DNA of 64,000 nucleotides from Varanus komodoensis. Its lineage: Eukaryota > Chordata > Lepidosauria > Squamata > Varanidae. The notes under the pieces are model-generated. The model saw only the letters and a program-made list of their open reading frames with translations, was not told where the DNA came from and made no database searches. Below are positions 22,342-34,340 of this stretch, one piece after another (within the stretch, counting starts at the first letter, position 1; every line of letters starts with the position of its first letter). Where the stretch lies: contig NW_025336126.1 of assembly GCF_004798865.1 (NCBI RefSeq), forward strand, positions 1,760,586-1,824,585, read 5' to 3'. The position numbers and the translations under genes were made by a program.

Positions 22342-25266
22342 ATGGAAGCCAATGCAGCAAGCGACGAGGGTGTGCATTTCCAGAGCTACCCCTTCGACTT
22401 CCTGGAGTTCCTGAACCACCAACGCTTTGAACCTATGGAGGCCTACAACCACGAGCACGCCAAAGCAGTTGCCGCCCTTCCCTGCCCACAGCCACAGTAT
22501 GACTATACCCAGCCACCCACGGCTGCCCCACCTGCCCACTTTGACCGCGTCCCCACTGCTGTAGGTACCTCAAAGCCCAAAGTCGAAGGCCCGTCCTCCT
22601 CCTCTTCCTCGGCCGCCTCAGCTGCCAGCGTCCAAGTCAAGAAAGCTGAGCCAGGGGGCCCCGCCCCACCACAGCAGCCGCAGCAGCCGCCACCGCAGCA
22701 GCAGCCCTACAGCACCCCCGCAGTGGTGCCAGCTGCAGGCCAGCCTCTCTTTGACAGCACAGCAGCTGCCGCAGCTGCCGCAGCTGCCTACAACACTCCC
22801 CAGTGGGGCATCGTGGACCTTTCCGGCCACCAGCACCTCTTCAGCAGCCTCAAGCGCGGGCAGGCGCCTCCCCCTGCAGCTGCCACTGTCACCACTGACA
22901 GCCAAGCAGGCAAGGACGACAAGAACTACTTCCGGCGATTGAAGTACTTCATCGATCGGCGCTTCCCGTGTGGAGTGTGCCAGAAGTCATTCAAGCAGTC
23001 CTCCCACCTGGTGCAACACATGTTGGTGCACACAGGGGAGCGGCCGTATGAGTGCACCACCTGCGGACGCACCTACAATCACATCTCCAGCCTCATCAGG
23101 CACCGCCGCTGCCACAAGGACACGGAGGATGCCACGGCGGCTGCCAATGCTGCCGCTGCCAATGTTGTGGCTGCGGCAGCGGCGGCGGCGGCTAATACCA
23201 ACACCAACACGGCAACCAGTGCCACTGGTGCTGAGGGGGCATCCCACCCTCCTACCCAGAGTGGCAACCCCCAAGCAGTGCCGGCCCCGGCCGTGGGGAC
23301 AGCTGCCTCTGCCCTCAGTGCTGCCATAGCTCAGGCCGAAGGCCCCTTCACCTGCTCCCTCTGCTGGAAAGTGTTCAAGAAGCCAAGCCACCTGCACCAA
23401 CATCAGATCATCCACACCGGTGAAAAGCCGTTCTCATGCTCTGTCTGTCAGAAGAGTTTCAACCGCCGTGAGAGCTTGAAACGACATGTGAGGACCCATT
23501 CGGACCTGCTGCGGGTGCAGTGTGGGGTCTGTGGCAAGGAGTTTCGGGACGCCTCCTACCTGCTCAAGCACCAGGCCACCCATGCCCCTCCTGGCACCTT
23601 GCCCCCGCGCCCTGAGTACAAATGCGACATCTGTGGCAAGGGCTATGTGGCCCCCCAGAACCTGCTGCGCCATCGGCAGCTGCAACATGAGGGAGCCCAG
23701 CTGCCCAAGGATGGCACCAGTGCCCTGTCCTACCTGCCCCCTGGGGCTTATCTCCTTCCACAGGACCCACAGGCTACCAGCTCCGAGGGAGACACAAAGC
23801 CCACATCGTACGGACTCTTGGGTGCCCACCCGCTGCTGGTGGGAACAGCAGCAGGCAAGAATTTCTGCTGTGGGATCTGCGGTCGTGGCTTTGGGCGGCG
23901 GGAGACACTGAAGAGACACGAGCGGATCCACACAGGTGAGAAGCCTCACCAATGTGCAGTGTGTGGGAAGCGCTTCCGTGAATCTTTCCACCTCAGTAAG
24001 CACCATGTGGTTCACACCCGGGAGAGGCCCTACAAATGTGAGATCTGCGGGAAGGTTTTTGGCTACCCACAGAGCTTGACACGGCACAAACAGATCCACC
24101 GGCTGCAGCTGCCTTGCTCTCTGCCGCCCATGGGGCCCTCACTCACACCCATGGGGCCTTCACTGCCCCCGCCTCCCGAGGGGCTAACCTACGGTTGTTC
24201 CGACTGTGGAGAGCGCTTTCCTGACCTTTTCCACGTCATGAGCCACAAGGAGGTCCATGTGGCTGAGAAGCCGTACCCTTGCGACGTCTGTGGGAAGTGC
24301 TTTGGTTTCATCGAGAACCTCATGTGGCATAAGCTAGTCCACCAGGCTGCGCCCGAGCGGCTCCTACCACCAGATGAAACAGCAGCTGCAGTAGCACCCC
24401 TGGAGAACGGGTTGGCCAGTGGCGACAACTTGACATCCTATGAAGACCACCACCCCACCTTGCCAAGTGGGGAACGCTTCTCCTGCTCCATCTGTGGCCA
24501 GACCTTCAAACATTTCCTGGGACTTGTGACCCACAAGTATGTGCACCTGGTGCGCCGCACGTTGGCCTGCACAGTCTGTGGGCAGAGTTTTGCAGGGGCC
24601 TATGACCTGCTGCTGCATCGCCGCACCCACCTCCAGAAGCGCCACTTCTCCTGCCCCGTCTGTGGCAAGCGCTTCTGGGAGGCTGCCCTTCTGATGCGCC
24701 ACCAGCGCTGCCACACAGAGGAGCGCCCGTACCGCTGCGCAGTCTGTGGGCGTGGGTTCCTGCGCTCGTGGTACCTCCGCCAACACAAAGTGGTGCACAC
24801 TGGCGAGCGTGCCTACAAGTGTGCCCTTTGCAACAAGCGTTTTGCCCAGTCGTCCAGCCTGGCTGAACATCAGCGCCTTCACGTTGTCGCCCGGCCTCAG
24901 CGTTGTCCCACATGCGGCAAGACCTTCCGCTATCGAAGCAACCTCCTGGAGCACCAGCGGGTGCACCTGGGTGAGAAAGTCTACCGCTGTGACAGATGCT
25001 CCAAGAGCTTCTTCTACCTGTCGTCCATCCTGCGCCACCAACGCTCCCATGATGCTAAACGTGAGTTGCGATGTGGAGCCTGTCTCAAGCTCTTCAAAGA
25101 TCCCAAGTATTTCAGCAAGCACCTCCAGGCCCACCAAGGTGGGCGGCCCTTCAAGTGCAGCACCTGCGGGGAAGCCTTCTCCAACACCTACGGCCTCAAG
25201 AAACACCGCCACATCCACAAGATGGAGCGTTTTGCTGCCATGGGGGGCCACAAGGAACAACCTTAG
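22342..25266 (+). CDS. ZNF865: Zinc finger protein 865 (20 C2H2 fingers)
   Basis: A 974-residue protein in one exon. The acceptor AG at 22317-22318 leaves 23 leader bases; the ATG at 22342 has a strong context (GCGGAGATGG), and MEAN is also how the human protein begins (from memory). Residues 10-45 (GVHFQSYPFDFLEFLNHQRF) and about 155-175 (QWGIVDLSGHQHLF) match human ZNF865 closely. Twenty C2H2 fingers follow: two at 208-258, four at about 336-450, three at 508-586, two at 617-667 and nine at 713-959. The spacer between fingers 2 and 3 is Ala/Asn/Thr-rich. Earlier low-complexity parts are Ser-, Pro/Gln- and Ala-rich, including nine Ala codons as three gcagctgcc units. Expected to be nuclear and nucleic-acid binding. 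Order and strand fit mammals, with ZNF784 next on the opposite strand. Confidence 0.95.
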   Translation: MEANAASDEGVHFQSYPFDFLEFLNHQRFEPMEAYNHEHAKAVAALPCPQPQYDYTQPPTAAPPAHFDRVPTAVGTSKPKVEGPSSSSSSAASAASVQVKKAEPGGPAPPQQPQQPPPQQQPYSTPAVVPAAGQPLFDSTAAAAAAAAAYNTPQWGIVDLSGHQHLFSSLKRGQAPPPAAATVTTDSQAGKDDKNYFRRLKYFIDRRFPCGVCQKSFKQSSHLVQHMLVHTGERPYECTTCGRTYNHISSLIRHRRCHKDTEDATAAANAAAANVVAAAAAAAANTNTNTATSATGAEGASHPPTQSGNPQAVPAPAVGTAASALSAAIAQAEGPFTCSLCWKVFKKPSHLHQHQIIHTGEKPFSCSVCQKSFNRRESLKRHVRTHSDLLRVQCGVCGKEFRDASYLLKHQATHAPPGTLPPRPEYKCDICGKGYVAPQNLLRHRQLQHEGAQLPKDGTSALSYLPPGAYLLPQDPQATSSEGDTKPTSYGLLGAHPLLVGTAAGKNFCCGICGRGFGRRETLKRHERIHTGEKPHQCAVCGKRFRESFHLSKHHVVHTRERPYKCEICGKVFGYPQSLTRHKQIHRLQLPCSLPPMGPSLTPMGPSLPPPPEGLTYGCSDCGERFPDLFHVMSHKEVHVAEKPYPCDVCGKCFGFIENLMWHKLVHQAAPERLLPPDETAAAVAPLENGLASGDNLTSYEDHHPTLPSGERFSCSICGQTFKHFLGLVTHKYVHLVRRTLACTVCGQSFAGAYDLLLHRRTHLQKRHFSCPVCGKRFWEAALLMRHQRCHTEERPYRCAVCGRGFLRSWYLRQHKVVHTGERAYKCALCNKRFAQSSSLAEHQRLHVVARPQRCPTCGKTFRYRSNLLEHQRVHLGEKVYRCDRCSKSFFYLSSILRHQRSHDAKRELRCGACLKLFKDPKYFSKHLQAHQGGRPFKCSTCGEAFSNTYGLKKHRHIHKMERFAAMGGHKEQP

Positions 25267-28200
25267 TGTTGGCATGCCAACAGAATAGATGGGTGGTCTT
25301 TATGCTAATACTCTAGGGTGGAAGATAAGGCCAGTTCTAGGCGAATGTGAGCCAGAAGGGGAGGGATTTCATTTCCATAAAAAGTAGGTTAAATGTGCTT
25401 GTTGGCAGCGAGAGGCTACACTTGGGGATGGATTTTGGAAAAAAGTCATCAGCTGAGAAGCGCATGGGTGGGGCAATCCATGTAGAACTAGCAATGCAAT
25501 GCAGAAGGTGCTTAAGTAGAGAGAGGCAGCTGCCAGCTAACCTGCTGGATCTCTGTTCCTCAAAACCAATAGATATTGTCCTGTTCACCCTGGATTCCCT
25601 AACCTAAATGGGGTGGAAGAGATGTCCGTCAGAGAGGTGACTCTTTCCTACTCAGCATGAATGCAGCTTTGGGGGTTGGTCATTTCTTGCTTCTCCCAAA
25701 GAGTGGGAAGAAAGGAATGGAATGGTGCTGGTGGAATAACCATGTTTCTGATTGAAGCCTACATCTTGGAGCAGATGTCCACCTGGGTCCCCATCTTCAG
25801 GAAGAGATGGTGCTTCCTGTACTCCCCTTTAATTAGAATGGAACATTAGAGCCAATCCATATGTTTTGGGACAGGATAGGCCAGGACATGCCACAGTCTT
25901 CAAGGAGCATGCGCCAAACTTTTCCACAAACCCAGCCACCGGATCTATGCCATACTTGCTTTTGGGGGGAAAGTCGTGGATTTGTATACTTTCTTCACAT
26001 TTATAAAGACAATAGGCTAGCTATCATTTTCTTAGGAGCTTGGGAACTAGTGGGACATGGCTGCTGACTGAAGACACTTTTAATCATGAGCGGACTAGAA
26101 CATTAGAGGAGCCTGCTTGAACTGTGATCTTGTGTGTGGTGCAAAATGGCCGAGATGCCACTGAACCATAAAATCTCTCCCTGACTTCCATGCAGTACCA
26201 GTTCATGATGCAGCTGGAAGATCACAATGCTCCCTCCCACGAGAAAGAAACAACTCCCTATCACAGGAAATTAGCAAATCTGGAAGGAGGGTTCTAGCCT
26301 AGCTGTCTCCCTGATACACTAACTGTCCACATAGATGGAGCATTGAATATGAAAGAGAATTCAGACATGTCGTTCCTCCATATGCATCCCGAGGTGCCAC
26401 AGACTTGGGAGAATTGTACCATGTGCTCTTTTCAGTATTTGACTTGGCCCTCAGAGGGTAGGCGGGAGATACAGACGCACCCTTCCTGTCCTCCACTGTT
26501 GTATCAGCCTCTCTCCTCTGGGTTAGCCCATGGTGCTGCTTCCTCTGTGCCCCAGCGTGTGAGGCTGCTTGCACAGGCCTCCTCTAGATGATGTCCCGTC
26601 CGTGCATCATTCATTCCCTTAGACTGGGGACAAAAGCTGAGCTTGGGTGGTTACCTACATATGGTCCAGTTTCACTTGCTTGTAGTCTCTCCCCCTCCCC
26701 AACCTCAAGGTTGGATATGACTCAGAGGAAAAGGCAAGAAAACCTAGCCGGTGATTCTGCATCCCAGGACTGTATGTTTCTTTGGTTGCCCAGCAAATCC
26801 AGCAGTTCACCCACATTCCTCATGGTGCTCATCCCCTTCTTGGCAATATATTTGTGGTCCCACGTCAAGTTAGATATTGGCTAACTAGTCTGGAGCTGGA
26901 ATACCCTATGCTAGCATTATCATCCCCGGTCTTTTCAGTGGCCTTCCCTACCCACTGAAGCAGGAACATTAACCCAGGTATGGTCAAAGAAGATCCTTAC
27001 TAACTCTCCATTTCCCTATGTGCCTCTTCCCCCTTCCGCAAGTGGTGTAAGATTCTGTGCACATCTGAAAAGGCAGGAGGGGAAGCTGATTTGCTATGTG
27101 CAACCAAAGAGTTCTAAAAGCATGCCCTCTTGTGGACAGTGGGTGTTGTACAGGTGATTTCCCCTCCAAGCACACACTGGTTTTGTGATCTAAGCTGACC
27201 TACATATAACAACAGGCAGTTGTGATGGGGAGCTGTTACTGCTTTTTTGCATTGTGGCAAGCTCAGATTATGCCAGTTTTTTCAGGTGGCAATACCAAAG
27301 GTGCCTCCTTGCCATTTCTGATCTACCATCCTGAAGTCCACATCCCTGGTTTCCTTCCTTGGTGAGTGGCAATCCCAAGGATATAAGGACCCAAAGATGC
27401 ATTATTATTCCCATGTGATTGTCCAGTGCCTGGAACCAGAAGGGAAAGAGGGACATGCCAAAGTTGCAGGGTTAGTTGTGGGTTAGAGTACTATGATAGA
27501 AGTGGAGGCCACTGGGTGGGGATGTTCCTTAAAGGAAGCCCTGCAGCATTTGGTGATTCAAATGAAGTATTCAAACAGGCTAGAAACATGATGAAGAGTG
27601 TGAAGAAGTTAAAGGAGATGGGGAGAGGGCTACAAATGTTATTTCCAGCCTTCATCACAGTTCCTTTGCTGGGTCAGCTCAAGGACAACTCTTGGTCTCT
27701 GTTGGGTTAGGCCTAGTGAGACTAACGTCTGACTGACTGAAATACTACTGACTAATGTTCTGCCTCCAGAAGTGGCTTATACTGGATGCTTCTTTTCTTG
27801 TTTTATCTTTACACTAAAGTTTAAAGGCCTGAACTCGTAGCTGAAATTCAGTGGATCCTTCCTATGGTTGTGGCTATACTTCTGCCTGCCTTACATGGAA
27901 ACTGGGTTTTTTCCATATAGATTTTTCCCTTCCTGACCTCATAATTTGCAAGTAGAGCTGATTTGAATATTAGATTCTCTTTTCTCTCCCCATCCTTCCC
28001 CCAAATTTATGAATACAGCACTCCCTGTTTATACTATCCTTGCTTCGTAGGGTCAGCTGCTTCTACATTTAGATGAGCATTGCTTCCATTGAAGGAAACG
28101 GCAGCCCCAGAACTGGTGAACTGTTCTCACACTAACTGTTATTATTCATCTATAACATCTACCTTTTTAACCTGAGACAAAAACGAGTTCACAACAACTA

Positions 28201-28334
28201 ACCCAACAGATAACGTACCTATTGAATTGCTTAATTGTGGCTTTCTAAGCCAGAATGATGGAACGCAGAGGAGAGAAATAAGCTTTAGGTTCCTAGATGG
28301 TCAGAGAGAAAATACTATGTTCTAAAACCACTAA

Positions 28335-28425
28335 CAGTGCAGTCCTGTACATGTCTACTTAGATGTAAGCCTCACTGAGTTCAACGGGACTTATTCCCCA
28401 GTTAGTGACTATAGGATTGCAGCCC
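28335..28425. mobile_element. Fold-back MITE-like element, copy 3 (best preserved)
   Basis: Ends are cagtgcagtcctgta and ataggattgcagccc, roughly inverted. Between them 'ctacttagatgtaagcctca', 'ctgagttcaacgggactt' and 'attccccagttagtgact' form a long imperfect hairpin. This is a familiar squamate repeat whose class I do not know for certain. No coding capacity. Confidence 0.6.
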
Positions 28426-30069
28426 AGATGTCTGTCTCTTAGGGTCAAACATAAGGAATTTCCAAAGATCTTTTTAAAAAAGAACAACTGGTAAGCCTAG
28501 AACACTGAAAACAAATTTCAGGATTCAGTACAACTATGACACGCCTGTGCCAGCTGCAGATTTGATGTTGGCATGATCAGCCAGACCAATTACCAATTCA
28601 GAATGAGGGACCTGTTTCCTATAGATGGGAAAATGTAGTCTGACTCTCAATCTAAGTTTTTTCTCAAACTTTTCTGACCTCACTTAGGAGGAAATAGTTA
28701 ATCCTAACAATACTTTAATCACCTTTTTGTACTCACAATCAGGATACTTGGAAAGTAGCAAAAGAGGGGAACCCCTGCTTCCCGCTTCCGTTCATTCTTA
28801 CAGGTGAAAAAAGTTGGGTGAAAAATAGCCTTTTGTAGCCAAATATTCAATGGCAGACAAGGCACAGGGAGTTTGCTAGCAAAGGCTCACCTGACCACAG
28901 ATGAAGTTTGTACCTGTTCTTTGTTCTGAGAGCTGTTTGGTTTGTCCAAGTATACTTTTCTGTCCTTTGTTGTGGTTGGGTTTTGCTGGCTGGTGCAATG
29001 TGAAATTACTGCGCACCGCCTAAAACACATCACTCTTGTGTGAAATGTACTGGTAAAAGAACCCAACTAGGATTCCCCTGCTTATCTGGAAGGTTTAGGG
29101 GATGCTGTGGATTGGAGAGGAAGGGGCCCAGGAGACAGCCCTACTTGGCCTGAGTTCTGTGGAAAGGGTGCCTGAGGACTACTGAGTTAAAGAGATGGAT
29201 GGTCTGAGTTTTAATTCTGGTTGGGAAATTGAGTTCTTTGGAAGACTCAGTTGGTTTGGAGCACACGATGAGACGTTGCCAACCATCCTTCCCAGTGTAA
29301 CACTCAGCCTCTTGCAATCTTGGATGGATTCTCAGCCCTGAAGTGCACGACGCTAGGATGCTGGTGTCCTACAGATCACCGTCACCCCCAGCCTTGTCTG
29401 CTGTGTGCTGGAGGGGTGAAGCAGGGGGCAGGGAAGATGCGCTTATCTTTTCCTAGCATCAGAAATGACTTTTTAAGATGCCGCAGGATGAAATACAACC
29501 ATCTTAGAACTTCTTGAGCCCTCCTGTTCTTTGGGGAACATGGATTCTGTGGTTCTGATGGCGGCTGATGTTTTCTCCCACTCTCCCACTCATCCCAACC
29601 TGGGAGATGGATATTTTTGAGACGGGACTCTCACATCCCCAGACCAATGACCATTGCAAACTCTGAAGAGTTATGCTACTGATAGGATCCAACCCATCAC
29701 AATCATGTTAGCAGATGACTTTTTATATTAATACAGATATATAAATACATACATTTATATATAAATACTTCTTTTCTAACTACCCTTTTCTCCCATTGGC
29801 TACAGAGTACAGGAAGTGCAGTTCTTTTGGTGCCAAGATTCAAGTCCCTATGATAACGTGTACTAAAATATGTATAGGACCCTGTCATTGTCCATGCAGT
29901 TGATGGGCCTGGACCGATAACCCATCCCCTCCTCCCTCATTGTACCCCTTGGGAATTGTACAGCGTGTGTTTTTCTCAGTCAGGGGTGGGGGGACGGGAG
30001 CGTGTTTGTGTTTTAAACCAAGCAATTGTTTTGAAGGTGTCTGATTTATGATGTACAGACTAAACAAAC

Positions 30070-30075
30070 ATTAAA
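30070..30075 (+). terminator. Candidate poly(A) signal ATTAAA
   Basis: ATTAAA after a TG/AT-rich stretch that looks like a 3' UTR end. It would give ZNF865 a 3' UTR of about 4.8 kb. Weak evidence. Confidence 0.25.
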
Positions 30076-30080
30076 AAATG

Positions 30081-31275
30081 GAAAATGTATGTACTATGCA
30101 TTGGAGAGGGGGCAGATTGGCTTATTTGATCAAGTGTCAATACGAAGAGAGCTTTGCTCTAAGAGTCCAGATGGCTAGACCCCTCAGATGGCTATGGTGT
30201 GCAGAGGTGTTGGGACCGTGTCAGCTTTCTGTTAGAGCTGGAAGCAGGGTCCATGAACAGCAGGGGTTGTGATTTTGAAAGCCATAACAGAATTGACCAC
30301 AGTGGGCAGCATAGGGTTGCTGGAACTCAGGCTTCCAAGACAAGCTGAGCTATGGAAAAGGATCAAGGTGAGACTGGCCACTATTTTCTACTTCCTACTG
30401 AGGAGGGGATTTCACTGTCCTTCCAGAATTCCATGTATTTGTCCCTCAGTCAAACAATATAGGGAGGAGCTTTCTGTACACAGAGAGGATAAATGAGGAT
30501 CCTTGAACACAGAAGGCCTCTTCTGCCCAGCTCAAGGTTCTGATGAGCATAGCTAGCTGATTGTCGGTATGAAGAGTAGACAAGCTGGGAGAGACATAGT
30601 GGAATCTCACCATTTAAAAAGTAAATGCAAATGTTCCTCTGAACCTTAACAGGCCATTCTGAAGCAATTACGAATACAGGCCACCCACCTCTCTTCTCTT
30701 TTGATCTTGTGCCAGGAGTAGGGAGATGAGGTGGCCTTATGCTGCTGGCAGGAGCAAATTTTTCAGGTACTCAAAAAAGGTAAAGCTTCAGAATTCTAAT
30801 TTCACACAAATTCAGATACTGCTTTTGAAAGACAAAGGCAATGATGAAAGAAGAACCAATTTGCCAAATGGTAAACTATTTTGACTACTACTTGTGGGGA
30901 GCAGAGGGGGGACATACAATTCTGTTTATAATTTCACTATAAATGTTTTGCAAGCAAATTCAAGTTAAAAAGATTTGCTTGAGAAATATTTCCCTCTGCA
31001 AAGTCCTAGAAGTCTTATTCAGAGTGTTCGTCCATCCCAGCCTGTACTGTCTACTGTAACCTGCAGCAGTGATCAAGGCAGGGGAAGGACTTTCCTATCT
31101 TCTGTTGCTTCAGGTGGGGAAGCTTTATCAGCCTGGAAGACTAGATTCCACTCACCTGCCCAGTCAGGCTGGACAAGGTTGAAAGGGGAGGACAGCACCT
31201 CTCTGACCTGCCCGCTCTGAAAGGGGAGGACTGTACCTGTGCATGTCCCACCAGTTACTTGCTTTTTTCTATGCA
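30081..31275. other. Intergenic DNA between ZNF865 and ZNF784
   Basis: No gene, RNA or repeat family recognised. Confidence 0.35.
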
Positions 31276-31990
31276 GAGAGATGCATGAGGCTTCATAGAA
31301 TAGATTTGGAAGAGACCTATATGGGCATTGAGTCCAATCCGCTGCTCAGTGCAGGACTCCAAGATAAAGCATCCCTGACAGATGACTGTCCAGCTGCCTC
31401 TTGAATGCCTCCAGTGTGGGAGAACCAGCAACCTCCCTAGGTTATTGGTCCCATTGCCATACTGCTGTAACGGGGAGTTTTTCGTGATGGACAGCTGGAA
31501 TCTGGCTTCTTCTAGCTTGAGATAATTCTGTGTCCTGCACTCTGGGCTGATTGAGAAGAGATTCTCTGCCCAGAATCTTCTCAAGGCTAAACATGCCCAG
31601 TTCTTTCTCTCCTCACAGGGCTTTGTTTCCTATCCCCTGAACATTTTTGCTCTCCTCTGAACCTCCAGTTTGTCTACATATTTCTTGAAGTGTGGTATCC
31701 AGAACTGGACACAATACTCAAGATGGGGCCTAACTGTTGACAAAAAGAGGGCAACCAGTACCTCACATGATTTGAAAGCTATACTTCTATTAATGCAGTT
31801 CAATATAGCATTTGCCCTTTTTCCTTTTTTTCTCCCCCGCCCCCATCGCTTGCTGACTTGCATTCAGCTTGTGATCTACAACGATTCCAAGATCCTTATC
31901 ACTTGTATTGTTGAGCCAAGTATCTACCATCCTGTAACTGCATTTGATCCCTACCTGCAGAATTTGGTTTTTTTGTCCCTTTTGCATTAG
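31276..31990 (-). mobile_element. CR1 LINE, 5'-truncated, minus strand
   Basis: The minus strand encodes the C-terminal part of a CR1 reverse transcriptase: 'DTWLNNTSDKDLGIVVDHKL' near 31900, then 'INRSIAFKSCEV' and 'VRPHLEYCVQFWIPHFKK' near 31680-31790. The 3' UTR follows, with typical 'catccctgacagatgactgt' and 'gaatgcctccagtgtggg' text on the plus strand, ending at ttcatagaatag (complement of the ATTCTATGA terminal repeat). It keeps roughly the last 700 bp. A shift or indel splits the coding part, so it is inactive. Confidence 0.9.
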
Positions 31991-34340
31991 ATTCTGTTGC
32001 TTTCAGCCCAGCACTTTAGTCTATCAAGATCATTTGATAGGCTCTTCCTCTCTGTAGGAGGAAAGGGCTTGTGTGGCGCTTGGAGCTGTTCCCCCAGGTG
32101 TCAGCCAAGACACTGGCTTTATGTGCCACTAGTTCTGACTGGGGTAGTAAGCAACATGCTGAGCAGAATCCCTGCTGTTATCCTTGCTTCCTTAGCTGAT
32201 CCAAGATGGCAACAGGGATTCCTTTCCGCGGAAGCCTCCAGCAGATCAGGCTTGGAGAAAAGGCAGGATTAGGGAGGTATCTTCCATGGACCAAAGTTCT
32301 CTACCCCTCTGTTACCTACTATTAATATTTAGAGATACATGAGAATGAATCTGTCACCTTCTGCGTACAGCGCATACACTCCACCATTAAAACTAACGTG
32401 TGGTTCTGTTCGTTTGGGCTCATCTGCAGGGCACGCAGGTTGACAAAATACTGCATTTGGATCTAACTTAATTTGCTCAAAGTCCTCCTCACAGTCAGGA
32501 GGGGCTTGGAGGTCATGATTAATGTGATAACTCATCTGGAACTGGAGATGCAGAGCAGCATTATGATCATATGTTGAATTGGGAGGCTGGTACAGTATAT
32601 CCAGCTTGACCTGTAAAGTTAGTATGTATCGTGTGGGGAAAATGGCCTTGACAATCCACTGTTGGAGGAGATCTACAGAAATCTAAATGCAGCCTTCTGC
32701 AAGCTGGCACCCACTGGCTTGCTGCTTTGATGATGGGAGCTGTGGTCCAGTACATCTGGAAGACAGCCTGCCAATCCTGTCTTAAAAGTACACATTACAA
32801 AATGTACAGTGACAAATGTAAAACTGAGAATGTAGCAATCTCAGTCATTTCCTGTACAATTAATTAAAAATCACAAGACAAATTCAAACTGATGTCTAAG
32901 GTAGGGGCTTTTTTTAATTTTAGCATTTTTTAAAATTTTAGGTGGCTCATGCAATGTTCTTTTTAATTTACATTTCCCCCTGAGAATTATGAACATTCAT
33001 CCATATTGGCATGAAGTATTTATTTAACAATTGCTTTGGGTTTGCAAAGCAGAAAGTCATGAATCATCATCTGCTTGTGAACAATGACTTTAGAAAATAA
33101 TTTATTTCTGACTTTGGGTATTTGCTGACAATATTTACAGGGTTGTTTGTGACTTCTTCCCTAAAGTTCTTTCTCTCTAGTTTGCTTCTCTGCTGGTATA
33201 ACATGAACAAATCTCTATTTTCATTATTTACTTACAGTTTTTGCCAGATACACGTTTTCAAAATCATTTAAAATTTGCCCTGTTGAAGGTCGGGGGGACA
33301 CTTAAAACGTGGCTGCTACAAGCAGGGCCGTGCATATTCTGCTAGAGAAAACCCAATTCTGTGCCAGTGTATTCCAATTATGGTGTCTGCGTGCCTAGTC
33401 AGAAGGAAGTTGAATTCAGTGGAGTTTATGCCCAAATAAGTGGTTTTAGAGCTTCAGCCAAAACTACCCAAATTTTAGCAATTGTTGAAAATTGCACAGA
33501 TCAAGAGATCTGGAGATGCTTGCTTTGTATATTTTCTCCTTTTTAGTAGGAAGGCGCATGCATACATCCATACATGGCATTGACTAGTAGAATTGTTGTT
33601 CGGTTTTCCCTCCAACCCTTGATCTATTTTAACAATTCCACCAGACATTAGTGACAGATTTTCAGGGAGCTCTTTTCATTAGCTCAGTTGAGATACAACA
33701 CCAAACCAAAGGAGAAGCTATTTGGTTTACAGGTTAGTCCAGGCAAATGAAGCAGACTTTGTCCAGACATAACAAGAAGCTGTGGTTACATGAATGTACC
33801 TCAGATTTGCACACTTGTTCACCCCACTTGGGTTTTGCAGTTTCCTCCTGTACTTCCTGCTTCAAGGCGAACTGGTTTCCTCCACAGCTGGGCAGAAATA
33901 AATCTCCAGATCTTTTGAACGTCAACTCCCAGCATTTCAGACTATTGTCAAGAGCTTCTGGGATCTGAGAACCAAAACATCTGGAGATCTTCTTCCTGCC
34001 CACTCTTAGTTTATACTACTTATCCCACATACTTGAAATTAGAAACAGTAGTTTGACTATTATTGCCAGTTCTGGTTTGCAGGCAGTCTCTTCTAAGCCG
34101 ATCAGGAAGTGCTGGGGAAGCCTGAGGTTTCTGCATGAAGCATCAAACCACAGTTTGACATTACATCTGAATCTCATCATTGGAGCTAGATGTTTGATTT
34201 TTTCTAAAATGGTAAAAGCAGAGATTCTTGGGACACTGAATGGAGCACCTGCCATTCTACCCACCTACTCTGGTGGGACCCAGAGCTCTGACTGTAGTTA
34301 CAGTGTTTTATCCCCCAATGGAAGCCTCCCTCCTAAAATG
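31991..34340 (-). other. ZNF784 3' flank / 3' UTR
   Basis: Downstream of minus-strand ZNF784. Candidate poly(A) signals on the minus strand (plus-strand TTTATT) occur at 33101-33106 and 33019-33024. Decayed fold-back repeat pieces lie near 32685-32775 and 33904-33992 ('aactcccagcatttcag' ... 'aacatctggagatct'). No other gene. Confidence 0.35.

Larger units (their letters stand above)
25267..30080 (+). other. ZNF865 3' untranslated region and flank
   Basis: No gene is visible for 4.8 kb after the ZNF865 stop. The sequence is mostly unique-looking, which fits a long 3' UTR, possibly ending near an ATTAAA at 30070-30075. A fold-back element lies at 28335-28425. The UTR extent is a guess. Confidence 0.35.

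Noticed and set aside
24364-25275. Long open frame (303 codons) on the minus strand across ZNF865
   Set aside because: It is the antisense of the zinc-finger repeats, where codon bias keeps the opposite strand open. No recognisable protein.
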